A DNA stretch of 64,000 nucleotides, taken from Ilyonectria destructans. Taxonomy: Eukaryota; Ascomycota; Sordariomycetes; Hypocreales; Nectriaceae. A model generated the notes under the pieces. The model searched no databases, was not told where the DNA came from, and worked only from the letters and a program-made list of their open reading frames with translations. Below are positions 58,629 to 64,000 of this stretch, in pieces. Made by a program: the position numbers and the translations under genes. Position 1 is the first letter of the stretch. Each line of letters begins with the position of its first letter. The DNA lies in assembly GCA_020740775.1 (NCBI GenBank), contig JAHEWK010000001.1, positions 1,674,001 to 1,738,000 of the forward strand, in the 5' to 3' direction.

Positions 58629-59672
58629 ATGGGATCTATTCCAGCAATACCGGTCGATTCAACTCCGGAATCAATTCACAGTATCAAATTCGACAGTCTT
58701 CCAGACAAACGCCGAGTATGGCATGCCAAGCCAGGATCAAGGGAAGAGGGCCTCGGAAAGCTCGTGCTTCTCACTCCAGAGGTCGTTGCCAAAGCTGCAG
58801 CATCATGTATCAGAACCGGCCAACGCACTTCCCTTAATTGGGACCTCACGAAACTCGATATTGCCAACTTCAACCGTGCCCCGACGCAACACCACATCAC
58901 ATCTCTCCTTGGAGGCGCCGGCTTTGACGACGTGTACATTTTCAATCCACAGCAGTCATCTCAATGGGACGGACTCCGTCACTTCTCTGCGCCATTTCCC
59001 ACGCCCGAAAACCCTTCCCAGAGATTATTTTATGGCGGAACAACGGCGATGGAAATATCAGACCGGTCCAATAACCGGATCGGCATTCAACATTGGGCCA
59101 AGGAAGGCATCTGTGGACGCGGTGTGTTGTTGGATTATGTGGCATATGCCCAGAGAAACTCCATCGACTACAGCGCCTTGTCAGATCATGCCGTTCCGCT
59201 CCGCGTCCTGAAACAGATTGCGCAGGAGCAAGGCGTTCACTTCCAGCGAGGAGACATACTCTTCGTCCGAATTGGCTTGACCAAGGAGTGGGACAATCAG
59301 ATGGGCCCTGCTGATAAACTTGCATACGCGCAGAGTTCAAACCCCCAGCACGCCGGCGTCGAGGGAACAGAAGAAATGCTCAGGTGGATCTGGGATGAAG
59401 GGTTCGCCGCAGTGGCTGGCGATGCTGTGTCATTCGAGGTTTACCCTCCTCAGAAGTCATACCAGGGAGCTGACGGAAGCGAGGTACATGGCTTGTTCAT
59501 GCATGAGTATCTTATTGCTGGGTGGGGTCTTCCAATCGGCGAGTTGTTTGATCTCGAGGAGTTGAGTCGCAAATGCCAAGAGCTGGGCAGATGGGAGTTC
59601 TTCGTGTCCAGCTCTCCTCTCAATATGCCAGGAGGTGTTAGCAGTCCACCGAACTGTCTGGCAATCTTCTGA
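58629..59672 (+). CDS. Cyclase-family hydrolase (kynurenine formamidase-like fold)
   Basis: An intronless gene of 347 residues. It belongs to the PF04199-type 'cyclase' family, metal-dependent hydrolases that open amides or lactones (kynurenine formamidase and isatin hydrolase in bacteria). Recognisable segments are DDVYIFNPQQSSQWDGLRHF, GIQHWAKEGICGRGVLLDY, RGDILFVRIGLTKEW and GLFMHEYLIAGWGLPIGELFDL. In bacterial enzymes the metal site is H-x-G-T-H-x-D-x-x-x-H; here the aligned residues 108-118 read Q-Q-S-S-Q-W-D-G-L-R-H, so both N-terminal histidines are glutamine. Fungal homologues often have a QWD version, as I recall. Catalytic activity therefore needs testing. The stop is 83 bases from the convergent regulator gene. 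Confidence 0.9.
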   Translation: MGSIPAIPVDSTPESIHSIKFDSLPDKRRVWHAKPGSREEGLGKLVLLTPEVVAKAAASCIRTGQRTSLNWDLTKLDIANFNRAPTQHHITSLLGGAGFDDVYIFNPQQSSQWDGLRHFSAPFPTPENPSQRLFYGGTTAMEISDRSNNRIGIQHWAKEGICGRGVLLDYVAYAQRNSIDYSALSDHAVPLRVLKQIAQEQGVHFQRGDILFVRIGLTKEWDNQMGPADKLAYAQSSNPQHAGVEGTEEMLRWIWDEGFAAVAGDAVSFEVYPPQKSYQGADGSEVHGLFMHEYLIAGWGLPIGELFDLEELSRKCQELGRWEFFVSSSPLNMPGGVSSPPNCLAIF

Positions 59673-59755
59673 GTGTTTAGTGGAAGGCACGGTGATTCGG
59701 GATATGGGCATTGTACCATGAATTGTACTTACTCAATTTTAATCTTCAAGAGTAA

Positions 59756-62399
59756 TTAATCTCCGTTATTCTCAAAGCATTGCAGAATCTTTGCAAATTT
59801 CTCGGCAAGCCCCCAAGATCGCAACCGCTGGAGCATGACCTGGGCGTCCTGAATGATTATTTTCGTCGACCCCTGGGCCAGTATGTCCTCAGCGGAGCCA
59901 ATCCTAGCTGGTCCTCCGGTTTGAATCCAGTCCTCGATGGCTCGCTTTTGGTCTGCATGGTGATTTGGAAGATCTAATCGAACTTGGGCCCCTCGATCAG
60001 GTTGTTGTGGTCGTGGGTAGTATTGAGCAAACGCAATGATAAAAATGTAACTCATGAATAGACGCATGATCTCACATGGTGCTGACACCAAATATTCGTT
60101 TGCCACGGCTACAATCTGGCCAGCGTGCCATGCGAGCGTGCGGGCTCTTCGAGGATCGTTTCCGAGCGCTGAAATGAGACGGCGGCGTGCCAGATCCACA
60201 CCATTATCTTGAGTGGAGCCTCGTGATGCGACGCTTCGCACGATGTAGAGAATCATGTCCATTATATCATCTGCCGTGTACAAATGGGAGTAGTGACAGA
60301 GTAGACTCGAGATGCTGATTTTGGTTAGTAGCTGGTATCCATAGGATTCATTGAACCTACTTGTAGCTCACGAGGTCCCCAGTCGAGGCGGGGTGATTCA
60401 TGGTCTCGAGCAGGCAGTCCAAAGCCTGCAGAAGTGACGCCTTTGACTGCTTTTGGCCTGTTGACAGGGAAGAAAGACCAAAATATTCAGTGGTTGAAAC
60501 AAGTTCCAGCTGCTTTAAATCCCAAAGAAGGCGCCCAATGACTTGGCTGCACAATCGCTTCCCCCACGCAGAAAGATGCCCAGGAATCGGCGTTCCAGCT
60601 ATGGCGGCACCGATCACACCTGATACCGATGCTCCAAGTGCATTTGATGGCATTCTGGACTTGAGAGCAACCCAGGCACCTGCTGAAGGAGCTTCCCATA
60701 GTGAGTCCATGCACGGCAGTTTCGATGGCAGCTCGCTAAGATCGACAGCACCTCGACGACTGGTGAGGGTGCATAGGCTGCAGTCGTACTCGAAAGATGC
60801 CCATGCAATACGAATTTCCTTTTCTCGAGCTGCCCAGGTGACCCACTCTGCGTCTAAGCTGATCCCATGTGGGGTCATGGAGTTGTTCATGTCTCCATCT
60901 TCCTGCACGCTTGGACGCGACTTCAATAGTCCAAGTCCTCGTAAGCTTCCAATCAATACGCCACGGGTTCTATCGGCATTTTGGTATAACTGGCGGTTTC
61001 CAGATCCGAGGGAGTAGATTTGATGAAGACATAGAGACGCCAGGTATGAGATATCGGAATAATTTGCGCTGTCAGATACGCCCTGTCAACATGTTAGCGC
61101 TTGGGGAGAGTTGCGCATCAGGAACACAACGCACCAGCCAAGTAATGATCGGAGCGCAAAAGTCACTGATGGAAGCTGAGAGCTCAGCAGAATTGGGTTC
61201 GCTTGACAGGACGGCTCCAATACAGGCCATGGGAGCCAGGAGCATAGTTGGGCAATCTCTCATACTCCATGTTGGAGTATGAAATATTGGTTGGATCATT
61301 TGAAAGGCTGAGAAATAGACGTCAAGAAGTCGCTTAAGCAAGTCAATTCCCATTGCCATATTAGGCTCGGTCACATCTTCAGGCTTAGGGAGCTTTTGTT
61401 CAGACAAGATCTGAACGAGACCTTCCAGCGCCGCCGTCTTAGTCCCCGAGCTCGACCGCAAGGAGTTTTGTAGCACCTCACGCAATGGAGGTAGGGGACA
61501 CCTGGCTGAGGCTGTTTCTTGCCCTTGTTCGAATGGCCAGGGAAGGACAGGCGATTTCGCTTGAACTGCTGGGATGGCGTGAATGGAGACACTTGGCAGT
61601 GATCCAGGCAAGATCGATGTGGATGCAGGGATGGCAACATCGCCGACAACACAGTTAATAGCAAGCTCGACGTCGGGTGCGTCAAAGTCTAGCCAGTCAA
61701 ATCCACTACACCTGAAGTCAAACTGAACACTAGTGTTCATCGACGGTCCAAACATAGTGGTTTCCCCAGCAAGAGCCGGCCCTCCAGAAAAGACCGGGCT
61801 AAATTGATCGGCATTAAGAAGAAGAGGATCCAAGGGTTGGCTGAGGCTGGAAAATGTTTCGGGCGATGCCGTGGCGAAATCGGACTGGTCGTTTTGCCTG
61901 GACCCTGAATCGCTAGCAGACTGCATCGTGGTGGACGCGTCGTAACTCTGGTCAAGGAGCTGGGATCCAGCACCAAAGGCCTGGTCGGTCGGCGGGTATG
62001 AGCAGGGTTCGGTGGCAGCCGCTACAGCGCAGGAGCGGCATGGCAGAGCGCGATCGCACTTGAGCTTCCTGCGCACGCATCGATAGCAGGACTTCTGCTG
62101 GGAGCTGTTGGTGGGGAGGTCGACGTGGTGGGCGGCGCGCAGATGCCGGAGGAGCACGTCTTTTCTGGAAAAGGTCTGGTCACAGTAGAGGCATGGGATT
62201 GTGTTGCGTCGAGATGGAGGGAGGTGGGTCAGGCGATGGCGATTGAGGTGACTGGGACGAGAAAATGTTCGATCGCATTGGTTGCATGACAGAGCCGTGC
62301 GGGTGGGATGCTGGATGTCTTGTCAGTCTTATCTCCAATTGACTGTCACGGCTGAGTTTCGCTGCGTACCGCGTCAGGATTGTGAGGCGGGCTTAACAT
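59756..62399 (-). CDS. Transcription factor with two C2H2 fingers and a Zn2Cys6 cluster
   Basis: Exons 62399-62370, 62310-61135, 61082-60361 and 60314-59756 give 828 residues. The first exon is only ten codons (MLSPPHNPDA), joined by a 59-base intron with a CTGAC branch site. Two C2H2 fingers follow (C19/C22/H35/H39 and C50/C53/H66/H71), then a Zn2Cys6 cluster (Cys 85, 88, 95, 101, 104, 113). After a low-complexity region, the fungal-specific factor domain (PF04082-like) spans about 300-700. A dual finger set is known in a minority of Pezizomycotina regulators. Convergent with the cyclase gene and inside the proposed cluster, it is the obvious candidate for its activator. Targets are inference. 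Confidence 0.92.
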
Positions 62400-62829
62400 T
62401 CTGCACTGGGGATGGATCTAGTAGTGTGTGATTGTGGTAGCTCAAATTGGCTGTGTCTTGGCCGCGAGGAACTGGGAAGAGATGTGAATGGAGTCGTGGG
62501 GAGGTTCATGAATGGTGACGGATGGCAATTTTGGCTCCTAAATCGGCCTCGGATGGAGAAGGAGCAAGCCGAAGCAACCCAGAGGAAGTGCGGGGGGGCT
62601 CAAACACGGGGTGCATTAGCGTTATTGCAACTGATGGTCACAGGTGTCACTGGTGCGGGCACCCAGGCGCAAACCTGCATTCAACAATGAATCCACGAGT
62701 CGTGAGGAAAGAAAGCAGAATTAATAATCAGAATAATTGTAATGTGGATGTATCAGAGCTTCTTTTAGATGCCACCATTTTGGTTCTGCTGCACACGTTG
62801 AAAAAAGTCATCAATCATGTGTCCTGTCC
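62400..62829. other. Promoter of the dual-finger regulator and 3' flank of the dehydrogenase
   Basis: 430 bases. Open frames at 62412-62690 and 62522-62902 on the plus strand have no recognisable product. Confidence 0.5.
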
Positions 62830-63647
62830 CTACACGCACCGCCCGCCGTCAACCTCAATGTTGGTCCCTGTGATGAAAGCTGCCTCATCACTTGCGAGAT
62901 AGCAGCAGGCATTCGCAACATCTGCCGGCGTGGACGGTCGCCCAAGAGGGACGGTAGCTACAAATGCCTCGCGATTCTCAGGCGTGTCGGCTTTGCCCAA
63001 GAACAAGTGCGTCCTGACACCACCATGTTAGCTAACGAGTCATGACCAAGGAGGACTGTCGCAGGAGATACTCACATGCCAGTGCTCCCAACGACGGGGG
63101 AGACTGCGTTGAATCGAACCTGTTTGGGCCCATACTCGACAGCCAGAGTCTTTGTCGCATTGACCACGGCGGCCTTGGATGCGTTGTACCAAGTCAGCCT
63201 CGGCCGCGGTCGAATCGCCGCGGTCGATGCCACCTGAATGAAGGATCCGGGACGGTCCTCCTTGAGGAAATATAGCAGGAGAACCGCCGTCGACATGAAG
63301 ATGGACTTGACATTGACGTTCATGACTAGGTCGAACTCGCTCTCCGTCACATCCTCGGTCGGCTTGTTGGCGTATGTCGCGCCGGCATTGTTGACCACAA
63401 TGTCCAGGTGTCCGAACAAACGAAGGGCCTCGCTCAGGAGGTCTTCCCAGTCTGCCTTCTTGGTGACATCTCCTCTCTTGAAGCTGCAACCGAGCTCTTG
63501 CGCAGCTGCCTGACCGGCATCTTCTGAGAGGTCTGCAATGAGGACCTTGCAGCCCTCCTTGACGAATTTGATGGCGATGCCTTTGCCGAATCCTGAGGCG
63601 GCGCCGGTGATAATGGCCACCTTACCGTCGAGACGTCCTGAAGCCAT
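62830..63647 (-). CDS. Short-chain dehydrogenase/reductase (FabG-like)
   Basis: Exons 63647-63076 and 63013-62830 (intron 62 bp with GTTAGCTAAC branch) give 251 residues, the usual size of a classical SDR. The cofactor motif TGAASGFG is at 14-21, NNAG at 86-89, catalytic Ser about 141, Tyr 154 and Lys 158 (YNASK). The C-terminal exon provides LGRPSTPADVANACCYLAS and FITGTNIEVDGG, the FabG-type ending. The residue after the first cofactor strand (AD, about 39) suggests NAD over NADP. As the last member of the right-hand cluster it would oxidise or reduce the intermediate before the aldehyde dehydrogenase. ATG 63647 is the natural family start. Confidence 0.95.
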
Positions 63648-64000
63648 GGCGTTGATTTGTAAAGATGAGACGATGGTGGAATCGACTGGGTGAACTCAGA
63701 GTGTAGTAATTAAACGATGATACTCTATTCACACTATCAATTTGCTCAATGTGACATCTGTATTTCACTCCCAGAGTCCCTAGCTCTTCATGCTGAACTA
63801 GGGGCGCCATTGCGGGGCAATTTCCACGGACATCCCGTTCGGCGGCACAAGTGGCACGCTCCGGCGGGGGAAGCGGGCAACATGAAATGGGCAACATGAA
63901 ATGGGCACACTCCATTGCGGGAAGCCATTCACACAGACAGCTGACCGTATGGACAAGGGTCATCGTGGGGAGTCCGAGAGCGGCGTACCTGGCGCCCTCC
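63648..64000. other. Promoter region of the dehydrogenase, window edge
   Basis: No gene seen up to the right edge. Contains a 14-bp direct repeat (63875-63902). Confidence 0.45.
63875..63902. repeat. 14-bp direct repeat, two copies
   Basis: GGGCAACATGAAAT occurs twice head to tail in the promoter region about 230 bases upstream of ATG 63647. Confidence 0.75.

Noticed and set aside
1..64000. Transposon or retroelement open frames, CRISPR arrays, rRNA or tRNA genes
   Set aside because: No transposase, reverse transcriptase, long terminal repeat, spaced repeat array or RNA-gene signature was recognised; repeats seen are short and simple.

Overview
This 64 kb window is nuclear DNA of a filamentous ascomycete, most likely Pezizomycotina and probably a sordariomycete. 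Most genes carry short introns of about 50-130 bp with GTRNGT donors, CTAAC/CTGAC-type branch sites and YAG acceptors. Families typical of moulds recur: Zn2Cys6 regulators, an RTA1-like protein, a fungal rhodopsin-domain protein, HET, an F-box-like (DUF6546-type) gene, DUF7730 and an AmdS-type amidase. No operon, Shine-Dalgarno site, CRISPR array, rRNA or convincing tRNA was seen. Exon structures were assembled by eye; in each intact model the spliced length is a whole number of codons.

Layout. 0.7-9.1 kb is housekeeping: a 1259-residue proline-rich low-complexity protein and, convergent to it, the replicative helicase subunit MCM6. 9.1-11.9 kb is an AT-rich stretch followed by a decayed F-box-like gene. 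11.9-16.4 kb holds a Dal5/Tna1-type MFS permease and an AmdS-type amidase in the same direction, a plausible uptake-plus-hydrolysis pair. 16.4-19.8 kb is gene-poor. 19.8-33.3 kb is accessory: a class III aminotransferase, a secreted alpha/beta hydrolase, an MDR oxidoreductase, a Zn2Cys6 regulator, an RTA1-like membrane protein, a rhodopsin-domain protein and a short-chain dehydrogenase. 34.4-43 kb has a Ric8-like gene with an abnormal C-terminus, a DUF7730 protein, a small secreted eight-cysteine protein split over three short exons, and a DHA1 drug-type MFS transporter. 43.9-53.2 kb contains a zinc-ribbon/WW/glutamine-rich protein, a AAA+ ATPase with a proline-rich linker, and a HET-domain pseudogene.

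54.1-63.6 kb looks like a compact catabolic cluster: a succinate-semialdehyde-type aldehyde dehydrogenase divergent from a sugar-porter-type MFS transporter, then a cyclase-family hydrolase, a regulator with two C2H2 fingers plus a Zn2Cys6 domain, and a FabG-like dehydrogenase. Together these would import a small molecule, open a ring or cleave an amide or lactone, oxidise the product through an alcohol and an aldehyde, and be controlled by the local regulator. The substrate cannot be read from sequence.

Nothing here is an obviously new defence or mobile system. The items most worth a second look are the right-hand cluster with its altered cyclase metal motif, the small secreted cysteine-rich protein, the Q-rich WW protein, and the three damaged genes (F-box-like, HET, Ric8-like).
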